DNA of 64,000 nucleotides from Streptomyces mirabilis (GTDB taxonomy: Bacteria > Actinomycetota > Actinomycetes > Streptomycetales > Streptomycetaceae). Position 1 is the first letter of the stretch, and the number at the start of each line of letters is the position of its first letter. Where the stretch lies: NCBI RefSeq assembly GCF_039503195.1, contig NZ_JBCJKP010000001.1, positions 8,370,001 to 8,434,000 on the forward strand, written 5' to 3'. Shown piece after piece: positions 41,484 through 50,958 of the stretch. Below the pieces are notes generated by a model. It saw only the letters and a list, made by a program, of their open reading frames with translations, was not told the DNA's origin and made no database searches. The position numbers and the translations under genes were made by a program.

Positions 41484-43348
41484 ACACCACCGTGAACGCC
41501 ATGGACATCCGTCAACTCAAGGAACTCGCACAGCAGTTGCGTGTCGACAGCGTGCGCGCTGCCGCCGCCGCGGGATCCGGGCACCCCACGTCCTCGATGT
41601 CGGCGGCCGACCTGATGGCGGTCCTGCTGGCCAAGCACCTGCGCTACGACTTCGAGCGCCCCCAGCACCACGGCAATGACCGTTTCATCCTCTCCAAGGG
41701 GCATGCCTCACCGCTCCTGTACGCCGCGTACAGGGCGGCCGGGGCCATCAGCGAGGCCGAACTGCTCACCTTCCGCAGGCTCGGCAGCCGCCTCGAAGGG
41801 CATCCGACACCCCGGCGGCTTCCGTGGGTCGAGACCGCCACCGGCTCGCTCGGCCAGGGGCTGCCCGTGGGGGTCGGCGTCGCACTGGCCGGCAAACGGC
41901 TCGACCGCACCGGCTACCGGGTGTGGGTGCTGTGCGGCGACAGCGAACTCGCCGAGGGATCCGTCTGGGAGGGCGCCGAGCACGCCGGATACGAGCACCT
42001 CGACAACCTCGTCGCGATCATCGACGTCAACCGGCTGGGCCAGCGCGGCCCGACCCGGCACGGCCACGACCTCGACGCGTACGCGCGCCGGTTCCAGGCC
42101 TTCGGCTGGCACACCGTGGAGATCGACGGACACGACGTCGACGCCATCGACCGCGCGTACGCCGAGGCCGAGTCCACCGCGGGACAGCCCACCGTGATCA
42201 TCGCCCGCACGCTCAAGGGCAAGGGCGTCGAGTCCGTCCAGGACCGTGAGGGCCTGCACGGCAAACCGCTGCCGGACGCCGAGGAGGCGATCGCCGAACT
42301 CGGCGGAGTGCGCAACCTGCACGTGGAGGTCCAACAGCCGCCCCCGGCAAGGGTGTTGCACGCCGTCCGCTCCGGTCATTTCGAACTGCCCCGCTACGAC
42401 ACCGGGGACAAGGCCGCCACCCGCGACGCCTACGGACAGGCGCTCGCCGCGCTCGGCACCGCCCGTGGTGACGTCGTCGCCCTGGACGGCGAGGTGAGCG
42501 ACTCCACCCGCACCGAGCTCTTCGCCAAGGAGCACCCCGACCGCTTCTTCGAGTGCTACATCGCCGAGCAACAACTCGTCGCCGCCGCCGTCGGTATGGC
42601 CGCGCGCGACTGGGTGCCGTACGCCACCACGTTCGCGGCGTTCCTCACCCGGGCCCACGACTTCATCCGGATGGCGGCGATCAGCGGCTCCGGCATCAAC
42701 CTCGTCGGCTCGCACGCGGGCGTCGCGATCGGCCAGGACGGCCCCTCGCAGATGGCCCTGGAGGATCTGGCGATGTTCCGGGCGTTGTACGGCACGACCG
42801 TCCTCTACCCGTGCGACGCCAACCAGACGGCCAAGCTCGTCGCCACGACGGCGGACCTCGAGGGCATCCGCTATCTGCGCACCTCACGCGGGGAGACCCC
42901 GGTGATCTACAGCCCCACCGAGGAGTTCCCCGTCGGCGGCAGCAAGGTACTGCGCGCCAGTGACGAGGACCGGCTGACGCTCGTCGCCGCGGGCGTCACC
43001 GTGCACGAGGCGTTGGCCGCCGCCGAGTCGCTCGACCGCGAGGGCATCCAGGTCAGGGTCATCGACCTCTACTCGGTCAAGCCCGTCGACCGCGACACCC
43101 TGCGCGAGGCCGCCGAACAGACCGGCTGCCTCGTCACCGTCGAGGACCACCGCGCGGAGGGCGGCATCGGCGACGCGGTCCTCGACGCCTTCCTCGACGG
43201 CCGTCCGGTGCCGCGCCTGGTCCGCCTCGCCGTCCGTACGATGCCGGGTTCGGCGACCCCCGCCGAGCAACTGCACGCCGCGGGCATCGACGCGGAGTCG
43301 ATCGCGGCGGCGGCGCGGCTGCTGGTGGAGACGGCGATCGTGCGCTGA
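41480..43348 (+). CDS. tkt: Transketolase
   Basis: A 622-residue full transketolase (both ThDP halves in one chain) that moves two-carbon units between sugar phosphates in the pentose phosphate pathway. N-terminal half: AAAAGSGHPTSSMSAADLMAV, NDRFILSKGHASP, GSLGQGLPVGVG, and the ThDP motif GDSELAEGSVWEGAEHAGYE with VAIIDVNRLGQ. Pyrimidine half: FFECYIAEQQLVAAAVGMA, and the GSHAGVAIGQDGPSQMALED loop. ATG at 41480 with GGAAGGAG. A second (possibly non-housekeeping) copy is likely, since it is not beside tal/zwf here. The decayed Ndh gene upstream overlaps its start by 4 bp. Confidence 0.95.
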   Translation: MNTTVNAMDIRQLKELAQQLRVDSVRAAAAAGSGHPTSSMSAADLMAVLLAKHLRYDFERPQHHGNDRFILSKGHASPLLYAAYRAAGAISEAELLTFRRLGSRLEGHPTPRRLPWVETATGSLGQGLPVGVGVALAGKRLDRTGYRVWVLCGDSELAEGSVWEGAEHAGYEHLDNLVAIIDVNRLGQRGPTRHGHDLDAYARRFQAFGWHTVEIDGHDVDAIDRAYAEAESTAGQPTVIIARTLKGKGVESVQDREGLHGKPLPDAEEAIAELGGVRNLHVEVQQPPPARVLHAVRSGHFELPRYDTGDKAATRDAYGQALAALGTARGDVVALDGEVSDSTRTELFAKEHPDRFFECYIAEQQLVAAAVGMAARDWVPYATTFAAFLTRAHDFIRMAAISGSGINLVGSHAGVAIGQDGPSQMALEDLAMFRALYGTTVLYPCDANQTAKLVATTADLEGIRYLRTSRGETPVIYSPTEEFPVGGSKVLRASDEDRLTLVAAGVTVHEALAAAESLDREGIQVRVIDLYSVKPVDRDTLREAAEQTGCLVTVEDHRAEGGIGDAVLDAFLDGRPVPRLVRLAVRTMPGSATPAEQLHAAGIDAESIAAAARLLVETAIVR

Positions 43349-43391
43349 GCCGCACCCGCTGGATCCGGCGCCGAAGACAACCGCGGGCGGA

Positions 43392-44213
43392 TCACGCTTC
43401 CTTACGGCAGAGGATCTCTCCGTGCAGGACGGAGAACCAGCCGTCCTCCTGCCGCGCCCACTCCCGCCACGCCTCGGAAACGGCCCGGAGCTGCGCGGTG
43501 GTCGCGTGTCCGCCCTCCGTGGCGCGCTCCGCGTACGCCGAGGCCTGGGTGCGATCGGCCCACAGTCCGCCCCACCACTCCCGCTCGTCCTCGGTGGCGA
43601 AGGTCCAGGTGTCCGACGTCGCCGTGATGTCCTTGATGCCGGCCGTCAGTGCCCACGACTTGAGACGGCGGCCGGCCGCCGGTTCGCCGCCGTTGGCTCG
43701 GGCCACGCGCAGGTACAGGTCCTGCCAGTCGGTCAGGCCCGGCACTTCGGGGTACCAGGCCATCGCCGAGTAGTCCGCGTCGCGGGCGGCGATGAAACCG
43801 CCCGGCTTGGTGACCCGGTACATCTCGCGCAGCGCCTGCACCGGGTCACCCACGTGCTGGAGCACCTGATGGGCGTGGACCACGCAGAAGGTGTCGTCGG
43901 GGAAGTCCAGGGCGTGCACGTCCGCGACCCCGAAATCGACGTTGTCCAGGCCGCGTTCGGCGGCCACGGCGCGGGCCCGGTCCAGGATTCCCGGGGCGTG
44001 GTCGACAGCGGTGACGTGGCCTTCGGGGACCAGTTCCGCCAGGTCGGCGGTGATGGTGCCCGGACCGCAGCCGATGTCCAGGATCTTCATGTGGGGCTTC
44101 AGCGAGTCGAGCAGGTAGGCGGCCGAGTTGGCGGCCGTGCGCCAGGTGTGCGAACGCAGTACGGACTCGTGGTGGCCGTGTGTGTAGACGGCGGTCTCCT
44201 GCGACTTCGACAT
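43392..44213 (-). CDS. Class I SAM-dependent methyltransferase (UbiE/Coq5-like)
   Basis: A 273-residue methyltransferase. Motif I is ILDIGCGPGTITADLAE, motif post I TAVDHAPGILDRARAVAAER, motif II FCVVHAHQVLQHVGDP and motif III VTKPGGFIAARDADYSAM. The target is unknown; similar proteins are annotated as UbiE-like. ATG at 44213 has AGGGGA 7 bp upstream. Confidence 0.92.
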   Translation of the reverse strand: MSKSQETAVYTHGHHESVLRSHTWRTAANSAAYLLDSLKPHMKILDIGCGPGTITADLAELVPEGHVTAVDHAPGILDRARAVAAERGLDNVDFGVADVHALDFPDDTFCVVHAHQVLQHVGDPVQALREMYRVTKPGGFIAARDADYSAMAWYPEVPGLTDWQDLYLRVARANGGEPAAGRRLKSWALTAGIKDITATSDTWTFATEDEREWWGGLWADRTQASAYAERATEGGHATTAQLRAVSEAWREWARQEDGWFSVLHGEILCRKEA

Positions 44214-44353
44214 GACCGTTTCCCCTTCGCGTCGTCTCGTCGGTTGCGCATCACCGTACGCCCGCATGTCGCATGGTGAGACCACCGTCTTGCTATATGG
44301 ACGAGTCGCGTGGTGAGGCTCGGGTGTTGACCGGGGAGAGGTGTCCGGACGGG

Positions 44354-44947
44354 TCACGGTCGGTGGTGGCGTGCGAGAAGGCTTCGTACGGCGTACGCCA
44401 CCGTCGTGCCCAGCGCCGCGCCCGCGAGGACGTCGCTCGGGAAGTGGGCGCCGGTGTAGACGCGGGACAGGGCCACGGCAGTGGCGAGCGGTACCACCGC
44501 GGCGCCCCAGCCGTGCGACTCCAGTGCCACTCCCGTGGCGAAGGCGGCGGCCGACGCGGAGTGGCCCGAGGGGAACGAGGTGGTGATCGGCTGTCGCTTC
44601 AGCCGGCGGGCCAGGGGGACCGGGGCGAGGGGAGGACGGGGGCGGCGTACCGAGCGCTTGCCCACGGTGTTGATCGTGGCGGAGGCGAGGGTGAGGGAGG
44701 CGAGACCGGTCGCGGCGGCTCGGCGGGCGTGGGGGGAGCGGGTCGCTGTGAGTGCCGCCGCTGTGGCGAACCACAGCAGGCCGTGGTTCGCGCTGCGGCT
44801 CAGTTTGGGCAGGAGGGGGTCGCAGCCCGGCCAGTGGCGGGATGCGATGGCTTCGAAGAGGCGGGAGTCGGCCGCGAGGAAGTGGTTGCGGAGGGCGCGG
44901 TGGTTCGGGGGGCCGGTGGTGAGGTCGATGTCCGGGGTGACGGTCAT
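44354..44947 (-). CDS. PAP2 family phosphatase (membrane)
   Basis: A 197-residue integral membrane phosphatase. All three PAP2 motifs are present: KRSVRRPRP, FPSGHSAS and SRVYTGAHFPSD (catalytic histidines in the second and third). Hydrophobic helices precede and enclose these (HGLLWFATAAALTA, ATGLASLTLASATI, AAVVPLATAVAL). Substrates of this family are lipid phosphates such as phosphatidic acid or undecaprenyl diphosphate. Confidence 0.93.
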   Translation of the reverse strand: MTVTPDIDLTTGPPNHRALRNHFLAADSRLFEAIASRHWPGCDPLLPKLSRSANHGLLWFATAAALTATRSPHARRAAATGLASLTLASATINTVGKRSVRRPRPPLAPVPLARRLKRQPITTSFPSGHSASAAAFATGVALESHGWGAAVVPLATAVALSRVYTGAHFPSDVLAGAALGTTVAYAVRSLLARHHRP

Positions 44948-45015
44948 GAACTCCCCGTACCCGCCGAACCGCCCTTCCTCGCCCCCGCCGCCCCCGCCCG
45001 TCCCATCCCGAACCC

Positions 45016-45257
45016 GGGGGCTCCGCCCCCAGCCCCCCGGCGGGTTCGTCGGCCGCGGATGGGTGGGGGGCCGGTCGCGCAGTTCCCCGCGCCCCTGAGG
45101 CGGGGACTTCGCCCCGCATTCCCCCGCCCACCCGATCGCCCCTGAAGGGGCGCGGCGCGCATCTTCAGCCTGTCCGGCGACTGAGGACGAGGCCGTTCAG
45201 GCCGATGGGGGGCCAGGGGGTGCAGCCCCTTGGTGGGGTCGAAGGGGCGGAGCCCCT
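45016..45257. repeat. Cluster of dispersed Streptomyces intergenic repeat elements
   Basis: A gene-free stretch (44948-45363) packed with small palindromes: GGGGGC-TCC-GCCCCC (45016-45030), GCGGGG with CCCCGC (45100-45117) and AGGGGC-GGA-GCCCCT (45243-45257). Between them is CGCGCAGTTCCCCGCGCCCC (45076-45095), a sequence found again at 57605-57624 in this window. These are common non-coding repeats of Streptomyces genomes, probably acting as terminators here. Confidence 0.75.
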
Positions 45258-45363
45258 GGGGATGGGACGGGTAGGGGCGGCGGGGGCGGGGGAGCCGGGG
45301 TGTGGGGGCTCGGTGGGGTTATGCGTTTGCTCCGTGGGCCGGGGGGCCGGAGAATGCCTCCCC

Positions 45364-46983
45364 ATGGGACATCTCGAAGCCGCACATCTTGAGTACTACC
45401 TTCCCGACGGGAGGGCGCTGCTCGGCGATGTGTCGTTTCGGGTGGGCGAAGGGGCCGTCGTCGCACTGGTGGGCCCCAACGGAGCCGGCAAGACCACGCT
45501 GCTGCGGCTGATCTCCGGGGAGCTGAAGCCGCACGGGGGCACCGTCACCGTGACCGGCGGCCTGGGTGTGATGCGTCAGTTCGTGGGGTCCGTGAGAGAC
45601 GAGACGACCGTTCGGGAGCTGCTCGTCTCCGTGGCGTCGCCCCGCATACAGGAGGCCGCCAGGGCCGTCGACGCGGCCGAGCACGCCATGATGACCGTGG
45701 ACGACGAGGCCGCCCAGCTCCGCTACGCGCAGGCACTCTCCGACTGGGCCGAGGTACGAGGCTACGAGTCCGAGACGCTCTGGGACATGTGCACGATGGC
45801 CGCGCTCGGCGTCCCGTACGAGAAGGCGCAGTGGCGCCTGGTGCGCACCCTCTCCGGAGGAGAGCAGAAGCGGCTGGTGCTGGAGGCCCTGCTGCGCGGC
45901 ACCGACGAGGTACTGCTCCTCGACGAGCCGGACAACTACCTCGACGTCCCGGGCAAGCGCTGGCTGGAGGAGCGGCTCAAGGAGACCCGCAAGACCGTTC
46001 TCTTCGTCTCCCACGACCGGGAGCTGCTGTCCCGCGCCGCCGAGAAGATCGTCAGCGTCGAGCCGAGCCCCACCGGCGCCGACGCATGGGTGCACGGCGG
46101 TGGCTTCGCGACGTACCACGAGGCGCGACAGGAGCGGTTCGCCCGCTTCGAGGAGCTGCGCAGGCGCTGGGACGAGAAGCACGCCCAGCTGAAGAAGCTC
46201 GTGCTGAATCTGCGGCAGGCGGCCTCCATCAGCCATGAGTTGGCGTCCCGGTACGCGGCGGCGCAGACCCGGCTACGGAAGTTCGAGGAGGCCGGCCCGC
46301 CGCCGGAGCCGCCGCGCGAGCAGGACATCAAGATGCGTCTGCACGGCGGGCGTACCGGCGTACGGGCCATCACCTGCAAGGGACTTGAGCTCACCGGGCT
46401 GATGCACCCGTTCGACCTGGAGGTCTTCTACGGCGAGCGGGTCGCCGTGCTCGGCTCCAACGGCTCCGGCAAGTCGCACTTCCTGCGCCTGCTCGCCGGT
46501 GACACCGTCGCGCACACGGGTGAGTGGAAGCTCGGCGCGCGCGTCGTGCCCGGACACTTCGCCCAGACGCACGCCCACCCGGAGCTCCAGGGCCGCACCC
46601 TTCTCGACATCCTGTGGAGCGAGCACTCCCAGGACCGGGGCGCCGCCATGTCCCGGCTGCGCCGCTACGAGCTGACCGCCCAGGCCGAGCAGCGCTTCGA
46701 GAGGCTCTCCGGCGGCCAGCAGGCACGCTTCCAGATCCTGCTGCTGGAGCTGGAGGGTTCCACGGCCCTGCTGCTGGACGAGCCCACCGACAACCTCGAC
46801 CTGGAGTCGGCCGAGGCACTCCAGGAGGGCCTGGAGGCATACGAGGGGACGGTGCTCGCGGTCACCCACGACCGCTGGTTCGCCCGCTCCTTCGACCGCT
46901 ATCTGGTCTTCGGCTCGGACGGCAGGATCCGGGAGACGGCGGAGCCGGTGTGGGACGAGCGGCGCGTCGAGCGGGCCCGGTAG
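45364..46983 (+). CDS. ABC-F family ATPase
   Basis: A 539-residue soluble protein with two ABC ATPase domains and no membrane part, hence ABC-F (ribosome-acting translation or antibiotic-protection factors). Domain 1: Walker A VGPNGAGKTTLLR, signature LSGGEQKRL, Walker B LLLDEPDNYLD. Domain 2: Walker A LGSNGSGKSHFLR, signature LSGGQQARF, Walker B LLLDEPTDNLD, with SHDRE and THDRW switch histidines. The inter-domain linker is charged and helical (FEELRRRWDEKHAQLKKLVL). The second Walker A ends K-S-H rather than K-S/T-T. Antibiotic resistance is possible but unproved. Confidence 0.93.
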   Translation: MGHLEAAHLEYYLPDGRALLGDVSFRVGEGAVVALVGPNGAGKTTLLRLISGELKPHGGTVTVTGGLGVMRQFVGSVRDETTVRELLVSVASPRIQEAARAVDAAEHAMMTVDDEAAQLRYAQALSDWAEVRGYESETLWDMCTMAALGVPYEKAQWRLVRTLSGGEQKRLVLEALLRGTDEVLLLDEPDNYLDVPGKRWLEERLKETRKTVLFVSHDRELLSRAAEKIVSVEPSPTGADAWVHGGGFATYHEARQERFARFEELRRRWDEKHAQLKKLVLNLRQAASISHELASRYAAAQTRLRKFEEAGPPPEPPREQDIKMRLHGGRTGVRAITCKGLELTGLMHPFDLEVFYGERVAVLGSNGSGKSHFLRLLAGDTVAHTGEWKLGARVVPGHFAQTHAHPELQGRTLLDILWSEHSQDRGAAMSRLRRYELTAQAEQRFERLSGGQQARFQILLLELEGSTALLLDEPTDNLDLESAEALQEGLEAYEGTVLAVTHDRWFARSFDRYLVFGSDGRIRETAEPVWDERRVERAR

Positions 46984-47189
46984 GACTCGGGGCCGGTACG
47001 ACTCGGGCCGCCAGGACCCGGTCACGGTCCCGGTCGTCCGGTGCTTCCCGGAGGACCGGGGGCCCGGAAGTTCGTAGAGTGGAGGGAGTACGGCTAGATC
47101 CACGGCTCCCTCCCGGACGCCGCTCGGGCGCCGCGCACGGCAGCGCCTGCCCGGACCGCGCCGCAGGACACGACGAGCGGGGTACCACC

Positions 47190-47426
47190 ATGACCGGAGT
47201 CGACCCGGAACGGCTGGACGACCAGCAGCTGATGAAAGAGCTGGAGACGATCCACCGCACCCGCCACGACACACTGCTGCACGGTTCGAACGACGCCCTG
47301 CGGACCCACAACATGCGCATGGCGCAGCTGGAGGGCGAGTACCTGCGCCGCCATCCGCGCCGGCCCGTCGCCGCGGGCCGTACGCGCGAGGGGGCCCGGG
47401 AGCGGGGCCTCACGGCGGAGTGCTGA
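47190..47426 (+). CDS. Small DUF6158 family protein
   Basis: A 78-residue protein of the actinobacterial DUF6158 family, recognised by RLDDQQLMKELETIHRTRHD and LRTHNMRMAQLEGEYLRRHP. Charged and helical with no membrane segment; function unknown. ATG at 47190; GAGCGGGG lies upstream. Confidence 0.8.
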   Translation: MTGVDPERLDDQQLMKELETIHRTRHDTLLHGSNDALRTHNMRMAQLEGEYLRRHPRRPVAAGRTREGARERGLTAEC

Positions 47427-47608
47427 ACGACGGGTCGGGGCGACATGACGGGTCGGGGCGTCACGGAGGGCACGAGTGACGACGTCGGGTCGAACTCGCC
47501 CGGCCCGCACACCCGTTGCCACCCGCACCCGTCGCCCTCGGTCCCCGCTGTCGCCGGTGAACCGAGGCGCGCCGGATGGTGCCGGATTCCGCAGGGGCGG
47601 ACACTCCG

Positions 47609-48151
47609 TCAGGCGGCCTGCCGCGCGAACGCTGCCAGGAACGCCTCGTCGAACGCCTTGAGGTCACCCGGCTTGCGGCTGGTGATCAGAGTGTTGGGCC
47701 CCTGCTCGCACACCTGTACCTGCCGGTCGACCCAGGTGCCGCCCGCGTTGCGGATGTCGGTGCGCAGACTCGGCCAGGACGTGAGGACCCGGCCCGAGAC
47801 CACGTCCGCCTCGACGAGCGTCCAGGGGGCGTGACAGATCGCGGCGACCGGAAGGCCGCGCTCGAAGAACGCGCGGATGACCGCCACGGCCCGTTCGTCG
47901 AGGCGCAGCGCGTCCGGGTTGGCCACGCCGCCCGGCAGCACGAGCCCGTCGAAGGACTCGGCCGACACGTCGGCGACCACCTCGTCGACAGGGAAGGTGT
48001 CCGCCTTGTCGAGGTGATGGAAGGCCTGGATCCGGCCGGGCTTCGTGGACACGAGGACCGGCTCGCCACCCGCGTCCAGTACCGCCTGCCAGGGATCGGT
48101 CAGCTCGACCTGCTCGACGCCCTCGGGCGCCATCAGGAACGCGATACGCAT
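47609..48151 (-). CDS. DJ-1/PfpI family protein
   Basis: A 180-residue PfpI-like class I glutamine-amidotransferase-fold protein. The nucleophile elbow is AAICHAPWTLVEAD with the reactive cysteine; FLMAPEGVEQVELTDPWQAV carries the conserved glutamate and DGLVLPGGVANPDALR the oxyanion strand. Members act as proteases, chaperones or glyoxalase/deglycases. ATG at 48151 has GGAGGA upstream. Confidence 0.92.
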   Translation of the reverse strand: MRIAFLMAPEGVEQVELTDPWQAVLDAGGEPVLVSTKPGRIQAFHHLDKADTFPVDEVVADVSAESFDGLVLPGGVANPDALRLDERAVAVIRAFFERGLPVAAICHAPWTLVEADVVSGRVLTSWPSLRTDIRNAGGTWVDRQVQVCEQGPNTLITSRKPGDLKAFDEAFLAAFARQAA

Positions 48152-48187
48152 GATTCCTCCGTTTCCTTGTCCCGGCCCCCGAGCGGT

Positions 48188-48215
48188 GGTGAACAGCGCC
48201 GGGGCGCTGTTCACC
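48188..48215 (-). terminator. Hairpin after the DUF2795 gene
   Basis: A perfect 13-bp stem (48188-48200 with 48203-48215) and GG loop; it begins within the stop codon of the DUF2795 gene and precedes the DJ-1-like gene on the same strand. Confidence 0.8.
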
Positions 48216-48597
48216 GCGTGCGCCGGGCGCCTACGACCGATTCGGCCAGCTCGTGCACCGTGGCGTAGCGCGCCTTGCGGGGGCGCCGCTCCACGGCCTC
48301 GATCAGGGGGTCGGGCGCGTGTTTGTCGCGCAGGGTGTCGGCCAGGTCGCGGGGGCCCGCGGGGAAGGCGGTACGGCTCAGGAACCGGGCCAGTTCCAGG
48401 CGCACCGTCTCGATGGACTCGGGCGCGCGGTTCGGTGCCACGGGGCCGCGCGCGATCTCCGGGTCGTCGTCGGCAGTCGGCTCCGGGTCGTGCCACTCCT
48501 CGGTCCGGGTGGGGTGACCCGACCTGAGCAGGCCCTGCAGTTCGTGTTTCATCTCGTCGTCCCGGTGGACGCTCAACCGGTCGCTGCCTCGCTGCAT
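48211..48597 (-). CDS. DUF2795 domain protein
   Basis: A 128-residue protein. The C-terminal two thirds match DUF2795 (IETVRLELARFLSRTAFPAGP, then DLADTLRDKHAPDPLIEAVE). The N-terminus is charged and likely disordered. Function unknown. ATG at 48597 has GGAGGGAG upstream. Confidence 0.82.
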   Translation of the reverse strand: MQRGSDRLSVHRDDEMKHELQGLLRSGHPTRTEEWHDPEPTADDDPEIARGPVAPNRAPESIETVRLELARFLSRTAFPAGPRDLADTLRDKHAPDPLIEAVERRPRKARYATVHELAESVVGARRTR

Positions 48598-48731
48598 GAC
48601 TCCCTCCAGGGGATCGGGGACGGTGATCGCGTACCCATGGACCCGGGGTCGACACGTCCGTGGGAAAACGGCACGACGAGCTCCACCGCAGGGCGGCATG
48701 ATGACGGCCGGGGAATCGGTTCTCCGAGGTC

Positions 48732-50756
48732 ATGGGGGTGGATGTGACGGGGATGTCGCTCGAGGCGCTGGACGCGGTGCCGTGGGACCGGCTCGAGTCG
48801 GCGCTGTCCCGGCACCCGGTCGAGGAGGTGCCTCGCGCGCTGCGGCGGCTGGCGCTCGCGGGCGGGGCCGCGACGGAGGAGTACTGCTACCCGCTGTACT
48901 CCTGCCTGATCGCGGGCAACGGTCGGGTGCCCTCCGCGGCGACCGCGGCCCTGCCCTTCGTGGTGGCGCTCGCCGCCGACCCGGAGGCAGGCGCGCGAGT
49001 CGACCTCGTAGGACTGCTGGAGGCTTTCGCGCACGCGACCAGGACGGCCCGGCCGGACCTGGTGGACGCGGGGTGGACCGCGGCGTGGAGACGCCACCGG
49101 GGCGCGGTCCTGGCACTGCTCGCGGACCCGGACCCCGATGTGCGGCGGGAGGCCATTCCCCTCGCGGACGGTGTCGTACCGCTCCTGGAGCGGTGGCGGG
49201 CCGAGACGGACCCGGCGGTGCGTCTGCCGGTGCTGCTGCGGCTGGGCTGGGCGGCCGCCGAGGCGGCACAAGCGGATGCCCGGTCGGTCGAGGAGGTGCG
49301 GGCGGTCCTCGACGGCGTCCTGCGTGACGGCGAGCCCGTCATGAAGGTCGCGGCCGTGATCGCCTGGGAACGGCTCGACCCGCGGGAGCCGGTCCGGTGG
49401 ATCGACCTGCTGGTGGAGACACTCTCCGACCTCGCCGTACGGCCCAGGTTCGAGGAGATCTGGTACGTGGTGGGCGTCGAGGAACCCTGGAGCCGTGAAG
49501 CGGTCGTCACCTGGGCCGCCGAGCTGTTCGACCACGACGCCCGGACGGCCGCCTCCTTCGTGGTCCGGCTGGCCGACGCGGCGGCCCGCACCGGGGACAC
49601 CGAACTGTCCGGGGCGGTGCTGGACGAGGCATGGCGGCTGCTGGTGCTCAGACCGTCCGCGGCGCCCGCGCTGCTGCCGGTGGCGGGCCGACTGCTGGAC
49701 GACCGGGCCGACCCCGTGCGCCTGCGGGCGGCACACCTGCTGGCGGTGCTCGGCCGGCAGTCGGCCCGGTACGCCGACCGGCTCGCCACGCTGCTCGACG
49801 ACCCGGGGAAGGACCCCTGTCTGGAGGGGACCGTCGGTGACTACGCGCGCTGGGCGCTCACCCGGATCGGCGACCCGCGCGCGCTGCCGGGGCTCGTCGA
49901 GCGGCTCTACGAGCCCTATCGGGAGCACTACGGACGTGGCTACTGCGTCAGTGACCCACGACTTCCGGACGTCGACGCCGTGCTGGTCCCGCTGCGGGCG
50001 CATGCCGACGTCCTGCTGCCCGACCTGCGGGAGGTGATGCGGCACCACGCGACGCACAACGGTGGCCACGGCCCGCTGACCGGCGCCTTCCTGAAGGTCC
50101 TCAAGGCGTGGGGGCCGGACGCACTGCCCGCGCTGCCGGAGGTCGTGGCGCTTCTGGACGACGCCACGGGCTCGCTCTCGATCGTCGAGGCGCTGGCGGC
50201 GATGGGGCCGGGCGCCGCGTCCGCAGAGGCCGCCCTGCGCGCCTGCAAGCCGCTCAACTGGCCGGGGTACCACTGGAACGCGGCGTGGGCCGTCTCACAG
50301 ATGGGCGGAGACCGTAGGGCGGCGCTGCGCCTCATCGGCGACGCGGTGCTGACCGAGGAGGGTCCCTCCTACGGGCCCGTCCACCTGCTGGCCGAGTTCG
50401 GTCCCGCGGCCGCGCCGTACGCCGACCGGGTGCGGCACATCATGGAGAACACCGACGGCTTTCGCCGGATCGAGGCCGCGCTCGCCCTCTGGTCGGGCAC
50501 GGGCGAGCCCGAGCCGAGCATCTCCGTCCTGGCGGGGTTCGTCCTGCCGATCGCCGACGGCGGCGAAGACTATGGGCTCTTCGGAGAGGCGCTGCGAGCC
50601 CTGGCCCGGATCGGCACCCTCACCCCCGCGACGCGCGCCGCACTGCGGACGGTACGGGGCTTCGACGGCCGTCTGGCACAGGCACGGAACTACGAGGCCT
50701 TCCTCCAGGACGAGGAACTGCGCGCCGCGATCGACTACCTGCTCGCCCTTCCCTGA
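48732..50756 (+). CDS. Large HEAT-repeat protein
   Basis: A protein of about 674 residues built almost entirely of HEAT-like helix pairs, for example RADPVRLRAAHLLAVLGRQS and DDPGKDPCLEGTVGDYARWA. No catalytic motif, signal or membrane segment. The start is uncertain: ATG at 48732 is used, though ATG at 48753 gives MSLEALDAVPW with a GGGG tract just before it. Role as a scaffold or substrate-binding protein is inferred. Confidence 0.82.
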   Translation: MGVDVTGMSLEALDAVPWDRLESALSRHPVEEVPRALRRLALAGGAATEEYCYPLYSCLIAGNGRVPSAATAALPFVVALAADPEAGARVDLVGLLEAFAHATRTARPDLVDAGWTAAWRRHRGAVLALLADPDPDVRREAIPLADGVVPLLERWRAETDPAVRLPVLLRLGWAAAEAAQADARSVEEVRAVLDGVLRDGEPVMKVAAVIAWERLDPREPVRWIDLLVETLSDLAVRPRFEEIWYVVGVEEPWSREAVVTWAAELFDHDARTAASFVVRLADAAARTGDTELSGAVLDEAWRLLVLRPSAAPALLPVAGRLLDDRADPVRLRAAHLLAVLGRQSARYADRLATLLDDPGKDPCLEGTVGDYARWALTRIGDPRALPGLVERLYEPYREHYGRGYCVSDPRLPDVDAVLVPLRAHADVLLPDLREVMRHHATHNGGHGPLTGAFLKVLKAWGPDALPALPEVVALLDDATGSLSIVEALAAMGPGAASAEAALRACKPLNWPGYHWNAAWAVSQMGGDRRAALRLIGDAVLTEEGPSYGPVHLLAEFGPAAAPYADRVRHIMENTDGFRRIEAALALWSGTGEPEPSISVLAGFVLPIADGGEDYGLFGEALRALARIGTLTPATRAALRTVRGFDGRLAQARNYEAFLQDEELRAAIDYLLALP

Positions 50757-50762
50757 GCCCAA

Positions 50763-50778
50763 GGCGCCGACCGGCGCC
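50763..50778. terminator. Small hairpin after the HEAT gene
   Basis: GGCGCC (50763-50768) and GGCGCC (50773-50778) with a GACC loop, 6 bp past the stop. It is followed by GGTGTTTG repeated in tandem near 50778-50800. Confidence 0.5.
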
Positions 50779-50958
50779 GGTGTTTGCCTCGGTGTTTGTC
50801 TCGCACAGGCCGGGGCAGGCGGAATTCAAGTGCTTCGGACAGGAGGCACGTCCGTGGGAGCGGGGAAGTCCTCGCCACGGGTGTGCCGTTCGACGCACCC
50901 GTGCGCTCCCACGGTGACCGTCCAACCCAAGGCACCTGTAAGGGAGTTGCGACGCACC